A DNA stretch of 64,000 nucleotides from Komagataeibacter saccharivorans (GTDB lineage: Bacteria; Pseudomonadota; Alphaproteobacteria; Acetobacterales; Acetobacteraceae), in assembly GCF_003207825.1 (NCBI RefSeq), contig NZ_NKTY01000009.1:1-64000 (forward strand), read 5' to 3'. This document shows, one piece after another, positions 10,536 to 18,697 of the stretch (position 1 is the stretch's first letter; each line of letters begins with the position of its first letter). The position numbers were made by a program, and so were the translations under genes. The notes under the pieces are model-generated. The model was not told where the DNA came from. It did no database searches and worked only from the letters and a program-made list of their open reading frames with translations.

Positions 10536-11117
10536 GTGTCGCTCGATACCTATCGCCAGAAGCGCGACTTCCACAAAACGCAGGAACCAGCAGGCGAAGG
10601 GCAGCACTTCGTTGTCCAGAAGCATGATGCCCGAAGACTGCATTATGATTTTCGTCTTGAACTGGATGGCGTGCTGAAAAGCTGGGCTGTAACCAGAGGA
10701 CCAAGCCTTGTGCCGGGTGAAAAGCGTCTGGCCGTCCAGGTGGAAGACCACCCGCTGGATTATGGTGATTTTGAAGGCACCATCCCCGCAGGCCAGTACG
10801 GGGGCGGCACGGTGGCCATATGGGATCGGGGCACATGGACCCCGACAGGGGACGCAGGACAGGGTCTGGCCAAGGGGCATCTTGATTTTGAACTGCACGG
10901 GCAGAAGCTCACCGGGCACTGGCATCTGGTCCGGATGAAAGGCAGGCCACGCGACAGGCATGACAACTGGCTTCTGATCAAGGCCGATGATGAGGCCGCC
11001 CGTAGTGCGGATGATCCCGATATCCTCAAAGAACAGCCCCTGTCGGTCAAAAGCGGTCGGACCATCACCGAAATTGCGGAAAGCATGCCGCCTTTCCCAA
11101 AGATAGGTAAAGCATAA
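10536..11117 (+). CDS. ligD (PE part): LigD 3'-phosphoesterase domain as a separate protein
   Basis: This 193-residue protein from a GTG start matches the phosphoesterase domain that trims 3' ends during non-homologous end joining. Visible family features are KHDARRLHYDFRLELDG (residues about 29-45), WAVTRGPSLVPGEKRLA, and the DYGDFEGTIPAGQYGGGTV block, whose His and Asp residues bind the metal. It ends with VKSGRTITEIAES, the linker that normally leads into the ATP-dependent ligase domain. Here a stop comes 16 residues later, before any ligase motif. Free-standing PE proteins do exist, but the ligase tail still readable downstream shows this one arose by deletion within a PE-ligase-polymerase LigD. 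The protein may still be folded and active. Confidence 0.88.
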   Translation: MSLDTYRQKRDFHKTQEPAGEGQHFVVQKHDARRLHYDFRLELDGVLKSWAVTRGPSLVPGEKRLAVQVEDHPLDYGDFEGTIPAGQYGGGTVAIWDRGTWTPTGDAGQGLAKGHLDFELHGQKLTGHWHLVRMKGRPRDRHDNWLLIKADDEAARSADDPDILKEQPLSVKSGRTITEIAESMPPFPKIGKA

Positions 11118-11136
11118 AAAACGCCGGTTTCTTCAT

Positions 11137-11256
11137 CCAGGGCACCAGCCATTCCGTCAGGAAAGCAGCACGGGCTGGACCGCGGATAACCGGCTTCGCC
11201 ATGCTGCCTTTCGCGGTGTCCGGGACGACAGACCGGCTGAGGAGATCATTCGTGAG
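11137..11256 (+). pseudogene. Remnant of the LigD ligase domain C-terminus
   Basis: In the frame of the downstream polymerase ORF the bases read TGWTADNRLRHAAFRGVRDD followed by RPAEEIIREMPV. This is the end of the OB-fold of LigD ligases, whose usual form is LRHxSFxGLREDKPAxEVV. The KxDG nucleotidyl-transfer motif and the rest of the ligase, roughly 280 residues, are absent. The remnant is in a different frame from the phosphoesterase ORF. It has no start codon of its own and is best read as the scar of an internal deletion. Confidence 0.75.
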
Positions 11257-12183
11257 ATGCCAGTCATGGACACATCATCGGCCCAGCCCGAAAAACAACC
11301 CGCACGCACTGTCACCCTGACCCATCCCGACCGGGTTTACTGGCCCGATGCCGGTATTACCAAGGCAGGGCTGGCCGACTACTATACGGCGATATGGCCC
11401 CGTATCGCGCCGTTTATTATCGACCGGCCACTTGCGCTGCTGCGCTGCCCGGAGGGGATGGAAGGACCGCACTTTTTCCAGAAAAACGCATGGAAAGGCA
11501 TGAACACCCATATCGTGCCGCTGGATGACCCGATGGGAGATGCCGCGGGGCATCTGATCGGGATTCATGAGCTTGATGGCCTTATGGGGCTGGTGCAGGG
11601 GGCAACGCTGGAAATTCATCCCTGGGGGGCATCCTGCCGCGACTGGGACCATCCCGATACACTGGTCATGGACCTTGATCCGGGGGAAGGGGTTGAGTGG
11701 CAGGCCGTCATCACGGCTGCGCAGGAAGTGCGCGAACGGCTTGAAGCCAGTGGCCTGGCGGCATTCGTCAAGACGTCCGGGGGCAAAGGGCTGCATGTCG
11801 TAGCGCCTTTGCAACCCGCAGCCGACTGGGATATGGCAAAAACCTTCTCCCACACCATGGCGCAGGCGATGGCAGCCGACAGTCCGGACCGCTTTGTCGC
11901 GACTGTGTCCAAAGCGAAGCGCCATGGCAGAATCCTGATTGATTACCTGCGCAATCAACGGGGCGCGACCTCCGTATCCCCCTATTCAACGCGTGCCCGC
12001 ACCGGTGCCCCGGTCTCGATGCCTGTTGGGTGGGAAGAACTGGATACGATTACCGGTCCGGCGCAATTCACGGTAAACAACGCCATGGAACGGCTTGCCT
12101 CACTCCGCACGGACCCGTGGGAGGATTTTCCAGCGGCGCGTCAGCCGATCACGACAGCAATGCTTTCCCGGCCGGGTCATTAG
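11257..12183 (+). CDS. ligD (Pol part): LigD polymerase/primase domain as a separate protein
   Basis: This 308-residue protein matches the archaeo-eukaryotic primase-type polymerase of LigD, which adds nucleotides to broken ends. Visible are THPDRVYWPDAGITK at the start, the HPWG motif, the metal-binding block MDLDPGEGVEWQ, the nucleotide-binding block TSGGKGLHVVAPL, and ILIDYLRNQRGATSVSPYS with the RTGAPVSMPVGW tail. These are the complete domain's motifs. The frame is open upstream through the ligase remnant, and the ATG at 11257 is preceded by GAGGAG. Its last four bases overlap the end of the second ku gene on the other strand. No ligase gene is present in the window to complete the pathway. 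Confidence 0.9.
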   Translation: MPVMDTSSAQPEKQPARTVTLTHPDRVYWPDAGITKAGLADYYTAIWPRIAPFIIDRPLALLRCPEGMEGPHFFQKNAWKGMNTHIVPLDDPMGDAAGHLIGIHELDGLMGLVQGATLEIHPWGASCRDWDHPDTLVMDLDPGEGVEWQAVITAAQEVRERLEASGLAAFVKTSGGKGLHVVAPLQPAADWDMAKTFSHTMAQAMAADSPDRFVATVSKAKRHGRILIDYLRNQRGATSVSPYSTRARTGAPVSMPVGWEELDTITGPAQFTVNNAMERLASLRTDPWEDFPAARQPITTAMLSRPGH

Positions 12184-13001
12184 GAACCGTTCCTGTCAGA
12201 TGATTTGAGGCTTGCCCTGAGCGTATCCACGATGTTCACGATTTTTTCTTCCGCCGGTGGTTCGGACCGCCTGACTGGCCTGCTTCTGCGCGACCGTCTG
12301 CGGGCATCAATGATTCCCTTCAGGCGCGCCTGCACCGGATCATGGACCATGGCCGCATTCCAGGGACGGGTAAGCCCGGCCATGACCTTCCCAAGCTGCG
12401 CAACATCCTGCCTGTTCAGGGCGGGGATGTCCCCCGCCGGAAGGGAATCCGCCGGATCGCGCATGTCCACACCGTAACGGAGCGTCCATACCACAATCCC
12501 GTTATCCCTTGGCTCCAGCAATACGGCATGTTCCCGTCGATAAAGAACCAGTCGCGCAATACCGACCGTGCCGGTATGACGCATGGCATCACGGATGACG
12601 GTGAAGGCTTCGGTGCCGATTTCATCATCCGGCAGCAGATAATGCGGCGTATCGTACCAGACCCAGCCAATCGCCTCCCTATCCACAAAACATTCGATAT
12701 CAATGGTACGTGTGCTTTCCAGCGCAATGGCGTCGAGTTCGTCGTCCTCCAGCACAACATACTGGTCATCACCGCACGGATAACCCTTTACAAGATCACC
12801 ATCATCGACCGGCGTACTGGTTACGGCATCCACATACTGAACGAACACCCGGTTTCCCGTCTGCCGGTTCATCATATGGAAGCGGATACGCTCGGCTTCC
12901 GTTCTGGCCGGTATCATGGATACGGCACAGGTTACGAGGGAGAGCCTGAGATGCCCAGCCCAGAACGGCCTGCCTGCCATTGTCCAGTCCCTCCCGCTCA
13001 T
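12180..13001 (-). CDS. ku: Ku-type DNA end-binding protein, second copy, intact
   Basis: This 273-residue protein begins MAGRPFWAGHLRLSLVTC after seven extra residues and keeps the Ku core: MMNRQTGNRVFVQYVD, the GYPCGDDQYVVLEDDELD block, YLLPDD and the helix VAQLGKVMAGLTRPWN. It ends in a basic tail with RRRSRRSRPVRRS, typical of Ku proteins that contact LigD or DNA. It differs clearly from the first Ku, so it is not a recent duplicate. It converges with the polymerase ORF, with four bases shared at the stops. If the first copy is really frameshifted, this is the working Ku of the locus. Some alpha-proteobacteria carry several Ku proteins that act in pairs, so loss of one could still matter. 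Confidence 0.9.
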   Translation of the reverse strand: MSGRDWTMAGRPFWAGHLRLSLVTCAVSMIPARTEAERIRFHMMNRQTGNRVFVQYVDAVTSTPVDDGDLVKGYPCGDDQYVVLEDDELDAIALESTRTIDIECFVDREAIGWVWYDTPHYLLPDDEIGTEAFTVIRDAMRHTGTVGIARLVLYRREHAVLLEPRDNGIVVWTLRYGVDMRDPADSLPAGDIPALNRQDVAQLGKVMAGLTRPWNAAMVHDPVQARLKGIIDARRRSRRSRPVRRSEPPAEEKIVNIVDTLRASLKSSDRNGS

Positions 13002-13162
13002 GCCGCCTGATTCTGATGCCTGACCGGGTGACGCGTTGCATATCCCTGACCGGCATCCTGTTCGTGGGCAGGGCGCTCGCTCCCGCCCCGACGCCGCCGG
13101 GTTCTCAACCGCGCCAAGCGGGAACGCCGCCGCGTATCTGGTCGGCCGGGATAGGTATTCCG

Positions 13163-13468
13163 CTATTTCTCTTCGTTTTCCCGGCGCGTTTCAGCGGCTT
13201 TCCGGGCGGAAGCGGAGCGTTCCTCCGCCGGGCGATGGGCTGAGGCTGCCCCGCCGATCTTTCCGCCCCTGCGGGAGGGTTCGTGCGTTACGGTATGCCC
13301 CCTGCCTGAGCCACTTTTCTTGCCGCCGCCCGTCTCCTTGTTGACCGTAGCCCAGGCGCGGCGCTCGGCCTCATCCTCGTCGATACCGCGCTGCTCGTAG
13401 CTTTCCTCGATATGTTGGGCCTGTCGCTTCTGTTTGTCCGTATAAGCGGACTTGTCTCCACGTGGCAT
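13163..13468 (-). CDS. Small basic protein of the 'plasmid stabilization protein' type
   Basis: The protein has 101 residues from the ATG at 13468, starting MPRGDKSAYTDKQKRQAQHI. It has a first half rich in charged helix (EESYEQRGIDEDEAERRAW) and then a glycine/lysine-rich tail with GGGKKSGSG, RRGGKIGG and an Ala/Arg/Glu helix. Database proteins with this start are usually labelled plasmid stabilization protein without experimental support. The basic, low-complexity tail suggests nucleic-acid binding. It often sits near stress or DNA-repair genes, and here it follows the NHEJ island on the same strand as the second ku, 161 bases downstream of nothing else. Longer upstream starts in this frame lack the family pattern. 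Confidence 0.7.
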   Translation of the reverse strand: MPRGDKSAYTDKQKRQAQHIEESYEQRGIDEDEAERRAWATVNKETGGGKKSGSGRGHTVTHEPSRRGGKIGGAASAHRPAEERSASARKAAETRRENEEK

Positions 13469-13748
13469 GATCCATGCTCCCGTTTCCCGCGAGTGACAGG
13501 GGTGCCGTTTGGGGAGACGGAGAACCCCTTTGCAATGACAATGTCGGCTGACAGGAAAAGTTTTCGCAATGGCCGGCATGGTATGGGGAAGAAAACCATT
13601 TCGAGTGTAAGGGGCGGAAGGCAGGCTCCGGGCAGTCGTGTTTGTGTTACATTTCGCAAAAATGGTATCCCGCCGACCTGAAGCTCTTCTATCGCTATTG
13701 CGGGGCAGGAGGTGTAGAAACACCCTTTCATCCAGATGGAAGATCCAT

Positions 13749-13877
13749 ATGACGACCCTTCGCCGGAATATTCCCATTTCACCCGAAATGGATCAGTCCG
13801 CCCGCATATACCTTGCTACCAACCGGGGAGGCCGTTTCGATCGTGAAGAGGGGGTAAATCGAAGGATTTCACCATAA
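13749..13877 (+). CDS. Possible 42-residue leader ORF coupled to the radical SAM gene
   Basis: An ATG at 13749 with a good ribosome-binding site (GGAAG six to ten bases upstream) opens a 42-codon frame. Its TAA stop shares one base with the ATG of the radical SAM gene (TAATG). The peptide contains ISPEMDQSARIYLATNRGG and is polar, with no signal peptide. I recognise no family. The coupling and the ribosome-binding site favour real translation, perhaps as a leader or small partner, but chance cannot be excluded. Confidence 0.35.
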   Translation: MTTLRRNIPISPEMDQSARIYLATNRGGRFDREEGVNRRISP

Positions 13878-15478
13878 TGACCGACACCTGCAAGGTCTTG
13901 ATGATCTTCCCGCTTTTCAATGCAAATTCATTCTGGAATTACAAGGAAGCCTGCGATCTGTCTGGCGCGCGCTATCCTGCCGCACCGCTTGGCCTGATTA
14001 CAGTTGCGGCCCTGCTGCCCAAAAACTGGGAGGTCCGGCTGGTCAATCGCAATACCGAGCAACTGGACGATGACGATTTCGGCTGGGCCGATATCGTGAT
14101 GACCGGCGGCATGCTGCCGCAGCGCAACGATGCCCTTCATATCATTGAAATGTGCCGTGCCGCCAACAAGCCGGTGGTGGTTGGCGGTCCCGATGTCACA
14201 TCCAGCCCGGCGCTATACGCGGCCGCGAATTTTCAGGTTCTGGGCGAAGCCGAGGAAATCATGGTTGATTTCATCGCGGCCTGGCGCAGGGGAGAGCGCG
14301 AAGGTGTGTTTGAAGCCCCGATGGGCAAAACGGACGTTACAAAAAGCCCGCTGCCCCGCTTCGACCTGCTGAAACTGGACCAGTACCTGCATGTCGGCGT
14401 CCAGTTTTCGCGCGGGTGCCCGTTCAGTTGCGAATTCTGCGATATCATCGAACTGTATGGTCGGGTTCCGCGCACCAAGACGAATGCACAGGTCATGGCC
14501 GAACTCGATGCCCTGTACGCGCTTGGCTATCGCGGACATGTGGATTTTGTCGATGACAACCTGATTGGCAACAAGAAGGCGCTCAAGAAATTCCTGCCTG
14601 ACCTGAAACGCTGGCAGAACGAGAAGAACTTTCCCTTCGAGTTCTCGACCGAGGCATCGATCAACCTTGCCGACGATGCCGACCTGCTGCGCAGCCTGTC
14701 CGACACCAATTTCTTCGCCATCTTCGTCGGCATCGAAAGCCCGGATACGGACTCCCTCGTGCTTATGCAGAAAAAGCAGAACACGCGCCGCAGCCTGCAA
14801 CAAAGCATCGAGACGATCCACAAGGCGGGCATTTTCGTCAATGCAGGCTTCATCGTCGGCTTCGACAGCGAAAAGGGCAGCGTCGCCCAGGGTATGATCG
14901 ACTGTATCGAGGACACGTCCATACCGGTCTGCATGGTCGGCCTGCTTTACGCCCTGCCTACGACCCAGTTGACGCGCCGCCTGCTGGCGGAGGGACGTCT
15001 TTTTTCCGGCAGTGAACAGACGCAATCAGGCGACCAGTGTACGGCGGGCCTGAACTTCGAGACCAGGCGCCCGCGTCGCGACGTGCTGAATGACTACAGG
15101 ACGGTTCTCAAGGCGATCTATGATCCGGTTGCCTATTTCGGTCGTGTGCGCAGGCTTGGCCGCATGCTGAAGCGCGAGCGGACCCATAAAATGGTGAAGG
15201 GTGATCTGCGCAGCTTTGTCCGACTGCTGTTCCGGATCAACCGGGCCGGACCGGGCACCGCAGGGCAGTTCTGGCGCATGCTGCTGGACTGCGCCCTGCA
15301 CAACCCCAAGGCGCTGCCCTATGTGGTGATGACGAGCGCCCTTTACCTGCATCTTGGTCCATTTTCGCGACAGGTTATCAAGGAAATCGATCAGGAAATC
15401 GGGAATGTGGATTCAGGACGCTGGCAGGCCCCGCCGTCCCTCCAGCCCGTCCAGCCCCTGCAGCCAATCGAGGCGTAA
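13877..15478 (+). CDS. B12-binding-domain radical SAM protein with DUF4070-type C-terminus
   Basis: This 533-residue protein has an N-terminal cobalamin-binding-like Rossmann domain (about residues 5-140: ARYPAAPLGLITVAALLP, then VVVGGPDVTSSP). The canonical DxHxxG cobalamin ligand motif is not visible. The radical SAM core follows, with the iron-sulfur motif RGCPFSCEFCD (Cys about 181, 185, 188), the GIESPD turn and the NAGFIVGFDSE strand. The C-terminal region from about residue 370 resembles DUF4070. This architecture includes hopanoid methylases such as HpnP, and acetic acid bacteria make methylated hopanoids. A role in lipid or secondary-metabolite methylation is therefore possible, but the sequence alone does not fix the substrate. 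An AAGGA-like site lies 12 bases before the ATG. Confidence 0.85.
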   Translation: MTDTCKVLMIFPLFNANSFWNYKEACDLSGARYPAAPLGLITVAALLPKNWEVRLVNRNTEQLDDDDFGWADIVMTGGMLPQRNDALHIIEMCRAANKPVVVGGPDVTSSPALYAAANFQVLGEAEEIMVDFIAAWRRGEREGVFEAPMGKTDVTKSPLPRFDLLKLDQYLHVGVQFSRGCPFSCEFCDIIELYGRVPRTKTNAQVMAELDALYALGYRGHVDFVDDNLIGNKKALKKFLPDLKRWQNEKNFPFEFSTEASINLADDADLLRSLSDTNFFAIFVGIESPDTDSLVLMQKKQNTRRSLQQSIETIHKAGIFVNAGFIVGFDSEKGSVAQGMIDCIEDTSIPVCMVGLLYALPTTQLTRRLLAEGRLFSGSEQTQSGDQCTAGLNFETRRPRRDVLNDYRTVLKAIYDPVAYFGRVRRLGRMLKRERTHKMVKGDLRSFVRLLFRINRAGPGTAGQFWRMLLDCALHNPKALPYVVMTSALYLHLGPFSRQVIKEIDQEIGNVDSGRWQAPPSLQPVQPLQPIEA

Positions 15479-15510
15479 CTTTTGTACTGCATGAAATAAA
15501 GTGGCCCTTT

Positions 15511-15545
15511 GGAAAGGGGAGCTTCCCCCCGGATGCCCCCTTTCC
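15511..15545 (+). terminator. Hairpin after the radical SAM gene
   Basis: GGAAAGGGG at 15511-15519 pairs perfectly with CCCCTTTCC at 15537-15545 across a 17-base loop, 32 bases after the stop. No run of T follows, so it would be a weak or factor-assisted terminator, or an mRNA-stabilising hairpin. Confidence 0.35.
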
Positions 15546-15726
15546 GAAGAACGGATTATCCCTACGGTTTCCATATCTAAAATCGAGCCGAAGGGGGGCT
15601 GTATCCGAACGTTCTGCTGTGGCTTGCGGATAAATGCGCAAATGATCCTGCGTGCAAGCCCCCAGCGGGTATTACGCAAAACCGCCCCGACTACATGGCC
15701 ACAGCCGATGAAAAGGGCAGCCAGCC

Positions 15727-16221
15727 TCAGTTCAGATGTATCTTATCCACCGTGGGGATCGCGGGCTGTGATGGCCGGTTCACCAGACGGAAGGACAGCC
15801 GCGAAATCTGGCCTGACAGTTGCGCGCCTCTGGTCCGGGCATGAAGGTCGATATCGACCCCACGGGCATTTTCCATAACAATCCCGATCGTACCATGATG
15901 GACGGTAAGGGTTCCGCCAAGCGTCCAGTATGTACCGTTGAAATCCTGCACGCGTCCCAGATTGTGGACACACCCGCGCCCGAACAGGGAGATGCTGCCT
16001 ATGCTCGGCATTCCGCCACCACGCACCGTAAACGCGTAAACATGTTCACCGGCGGACAATGCGCCATGGCCCCACAGATATCCAACACCCGCACTGATCT
16101 GGCGCGCGGATATATCCATAACTGCATCGGTTGGCGCGCAGTGCGTCTGGGCCTGCGCCTTATCATAAAGGGGCAGCGCCCCCATGAGGAAACACAGGCC
16201 AATAGTCCGGGATAGATTCAT
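15727..16221 (-). CDS. Secreted envelope protein resembling EipA (DUF1134)
   Basis: The protein has 164 residues from the ATG at 16221, opening with a signal peptide (NLSRTIGLCFLMGALPLYDKAQAQ) that should be cleaved after AQA. The mature part follows the DUF1134/EipA pattern: ISAGVGYLWGHGALSAGEH, a short beta-rich core, GRVQDFNGTYWTLGG, and GIVMENARGVDIDL near the end. EipA proteins of Caulobacter and Brucella are small periplasmic proteins needed for envelope integrity. The match is by pattern only, and two Cys (in THCAPTD and GRGCVHN) could form a disulfide. It converges with the radical SAM gene and shares no operon. The alternative start ten codons upstream would spoil the signal peptide. 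Confidence 0.55.
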   Translation of the reverse strand: MNLSRTIGLCFLMGALPLYDKAQAQTHCAPTDAVMDISARQISAGVGYLWGHGALSAGEHVYAFTVRGGGMPSIGSISLFGRGCVHNLGRVQDFNGTYWTLGGTLTVHHGTIGIVMENARGVDIDLHARTRGAQLSGQISRLSFRLVNRPSQPAIPTVDKIHLN

Positions 16222-16957
16222 TGCATATGAGGCCCCGACAGGCGTCGTCACATCATACGACTTCTCCTGCCTGATATGGTCGAAACAAGGATCATTCCAT
16301 TACTGAACGATCCCGTATCGTTCCTTATGAGGCGGCAGTCATACTGTCAATATGAAATGAAATATCTTCCCGTTCCGCCATATCCGTCCCACAGGACGGG
16401 AGAGGGGGCCCGATGAATTCCTGTGAAAATACGGATGAATAGATACAGACCGGCAGGATAGTGATGGGCGCTGAAGGTCACATGAGACGTATCTCTCAAA
16501 ATCGTACGGACAACAGCCGAGGGACACAGGCTACCCGTTCACCATAACGGGGACTGGTCTATTTTTCCGACCCATCCGACATCGCCGGAAAAGTCTGCCG
16601 AGAAGAGCGGGCGGTTACATTTCTTACGGTATTCTTCACACAGAAGCATTCCGTCGTATGTTTGAGAAGGGAAGGCCGCCGTGATGCAATCGCTTATCCA
16701 TGCCCATCATAAAATATGGTTTCTGGATAGCAGAGCAACATACCGTAAAAGGAAAAGGGATGCCTGTATCGAAAATCCATGCGGTTGCCGCTACCACAAA
16801 AGCATGCACCCCTGACTACACACAGCATGGATTTCCCACACCAGCCGACCGACTGCATCAATCCGGGCCAGATAGAACGCCATGGCATGCAGGTACCCTG
16901 TCTATTGTAATTATTGAAGATAATCTCAATTAATGAACGTATGGGCCTACTATTCTC
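16222..16957. other. Gene-free stretch between the EipA-like gene and the ABC operon
   Basis: No supported gene was found in about 735 bases. Short ORFs on both strands lack ribosome-binding sites and recognisable patterns. The region next to 16222 should hold the promoter of the leftward EipA-like gene, and the right end lies downstream of the ABC operon. I see no transposase remnant or repeat. Confidence 0.5.
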
Positions 16958-17920
16958 TCAAGGAATCCTGGGCACTGCGGCCGCCACTTCAGTGGAGGTG
17001 GCCAGCAAACCAGCCGCATGAAAACTGTCAGCTATCCTCTGCTGCCCTGCGATCACTTCGGGGGTCATGGGTAGCAGGCCGTAATGCAGTTTCGCAACCG
17101 AACGGGCAACGACTTCCGAGGGCAGTCCTGTGCTGTGGGCCAGCAGGGCGATGACATCGTCCCTGTGGTTCGTCGCCCAGTCATCGCATTGTGCGATCGC
17201 CGCAAGAATGGCGCGCACCAGATCCGGACTCTCCTCGAAAAATCCCCGACGGGCGAGATAGAACTGGGTGCCGCCATTCACATCATCGCCGGTCGCAATG
17301 ACACGGGTATCGGCATTGGCCCCAGACAGATACGGGTCCCAGATTGCCCATGCGTCGACCTGTCCCGTCTCAAAAGCCGGTCGCGCTGCGGCAGGCAGAA
17401 GATAGGATACCGATATATCGTTCAGGCTCAGGCCATATTTGCGCAGGGAGGCAACCAGAAGCCAGTGGGCATCCGCCCCCCGGGTCACCGCAACACGCCT
17501 GCCCTTCAGATCAGCCACCGAGTGAATGGGGCTTGAGGAGGGAACAATGATGGCCTCGCTGGTGCCCGTCGGGGCTTCATGCCCGACATAGACCAGAGCG
17601 TCGGGCGAGGCCGCCTGCACGAAGACGGGCGGCAGGTCCCCCGTCTGCCCGAAATCCAGCGCGCCGGCCACCAGCGCCTGCAACAGCGGCGGCCCGGCAG
17701 GAAACAGCGCCCATTCCACCGACACCCCAAGGGGACGCAGCGCATCCTCAAGAAATCCCCTGTTTTTCAGCAGGACAAGCGTACCGTATTTCTGATAGCC
17801 AATCCGAACGGTCCGGGATGCGGCATGGGCGCGCCGTGTCATACCGGCCATGATCCCCTGCGCCACGAATGCGGCCAGAACGCGACGTCTCGAAAATAAC
17901 ACTTTCTGCCTTCCTTCCAT
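16958..17920 (-). CDS. ssuA: Sulfonate-type ABC transporter, substrate-binding protein (SsuA/TauA family)
   Basis: This 320-residue protein begins with a signal containing FSRRRVLAAFVAQGIMAG and a cleavage site after AHA. SRRR followed by a hydrophobic stretch resembles a Tat signal. The mature protein starts SRTVRIGYQKYGTLVLLKNRG, typical of the aliphatic-sulfonate/nitrate/taurine binding fold, followed by EWALFPAGPPLLQALVAGALDFGQTGD and GRRVAVTRGADAHWLL. The SsuA family binds alkanesulfonates. The local ligand could also be taurine or a sulfate ester. It is the last gene of the leftward ssuC-ssuB-ssuA unit, 18 bases after ssuB. No desulfonating monooxygenase (SsuD/SsuE) lies nearby, so the imported compound must be processed elsewhere. 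Confidence 0.88.
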   Translation of the reverse strand: MEGRQKVLFSRRRVLAAFVAQGIMAGMTRRAHAASRTVRIGYQKYGTLVLLKNRGFLEDALRPLGVSVEWALFPAGPPLLQALVAGALDFGQTGDLPPVFVQAASPDALVYVGHEAPTGTSEAIIVPSSSPIHSVADLKGRRVAVTRGADAHWLLVASLRKYGLSLNDISVSYLLPAAARPAFETGQVDAWAIWDPYLSGANADTRVIATGDDVNGGTQFYLARRGFFEESPDLVRAILAAIAQCDDWATNHRDDVIALLAHSTGLPSEVVARSVAKLHYGLLPMTPEVIAGQQRIADSFHAAGLLATSTEVAAAVPRIP

Positions 17921-17938
17921 TATTGCGCGTCTGACGTG

Positions 17939-18697
17939 TCAGTCATCGTGAACACCCAACGCATCCAGCAGCGTCTGGCGGAACTGTTCGAACTGCGGGT
18001 CGGTGTGCCGTCTTGGCCGGTCGAGGGGGATAGCCAGATCCGTCCTGATACGTCCCGATTCCAGAACCACCGCCCGGTCCGCCAGCAGCACGGCCTCATC
18101 CACATCATGAGTGACAAGGAGCACGGCGCAGCGATGGCGCTGCCATAGCCCGGCAACCAGACGCTGCATCCTGAGCCGGCTCAGCGCGTCCAGTGCCGCG
18201 AACGGCTCGTCCAGCATCAGCAGGTCCGGCTCCCGCACCAGCGCCCGTGCCAGCGCCGCGCGCTGGGCCTCGCCCCCCGACAGCGTAAGCGGCCAGGCTT
18301 CGCTACGGTGGGCCAGCCCCACTTCCTGCAAGACCGCTTCGGCACGCGCACGGACCGAATCGTCCTTTTTCTGTCCCAGCACCACGTTCTGCCATACACG
18401 TCGCCAGGGCAGGAGCCGGCTTTCCTGAAACACGACCGCCACATCATCGGGACGGTGGACTGAACCTTCCGTGACCGGGTCAAGTCCTGACAGCATACGC
18501 AGTAACGTTGATTTCCCCGATCCGCTCCGGCCCAGAAGCGCGACGAATTCGCCCGGCGCGATATGCAGGTCCAGCCCGTCGAGCACCGCCGGACCATTGG
18601 CGAAACGGCGGGTAAGGCCGGTGACCGTCACAGTAGCGTCGACAGCATTGACCATGGGTCCGGGTCGCGTCTGTGCGGGGGAGGAAAGGGTGCTCAT
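17939..18697 (-). CDS. ssuB: Sulfonate-type ABC transporter, ATPase (SsuB family)
   Basis: From the ATG at 18697, which overlaps the permease stop by four bases (ATGA), the protein has 252 residues. It shows the Walker A motif GRSGSGKST, a Q-loop in VVFQESRLLPWRRV, the signature LSGGEAQR, Walker B LLMLDEPF and the switch His in LLVTHDVDEA. The LLPW after the Q-loop is typical of SsuB/TauB-type ATPases. It powers uptake of an organosulfur compound with the permease and binding protein around it. The longer frame up to 18745 would run into the permease gene and is unlikely to be used. Confidence 0.9.
   Translation of the reverse strand: MSTLSSPAQTRPGPMVNAVDATVTVTGLTRRFANGPAVLDGLDLHIAPGEFVALLGRSGSGKSTLLRMLSGLDPVTEGSVHRPDDVAVVFQESRLLPWRRVWQNVVLGQKKDDSVRARAEAVLQEVGLAHRSEAWPLTLSGGEAQRAALARALVREPDLLMLDEPFAALDALSRLRMQRLVAGLWQRHRCAVLLVTHDVDEAVLLADRAVVLESGRIRTDLAIPLDRPRRHTDPQFEQFRQTLLDALGVHDD

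Noticed and set aside
16700-16933. Possible 77-residue rightward ORF
   Set aside because: Composition is not protein-like and no start signal is present.
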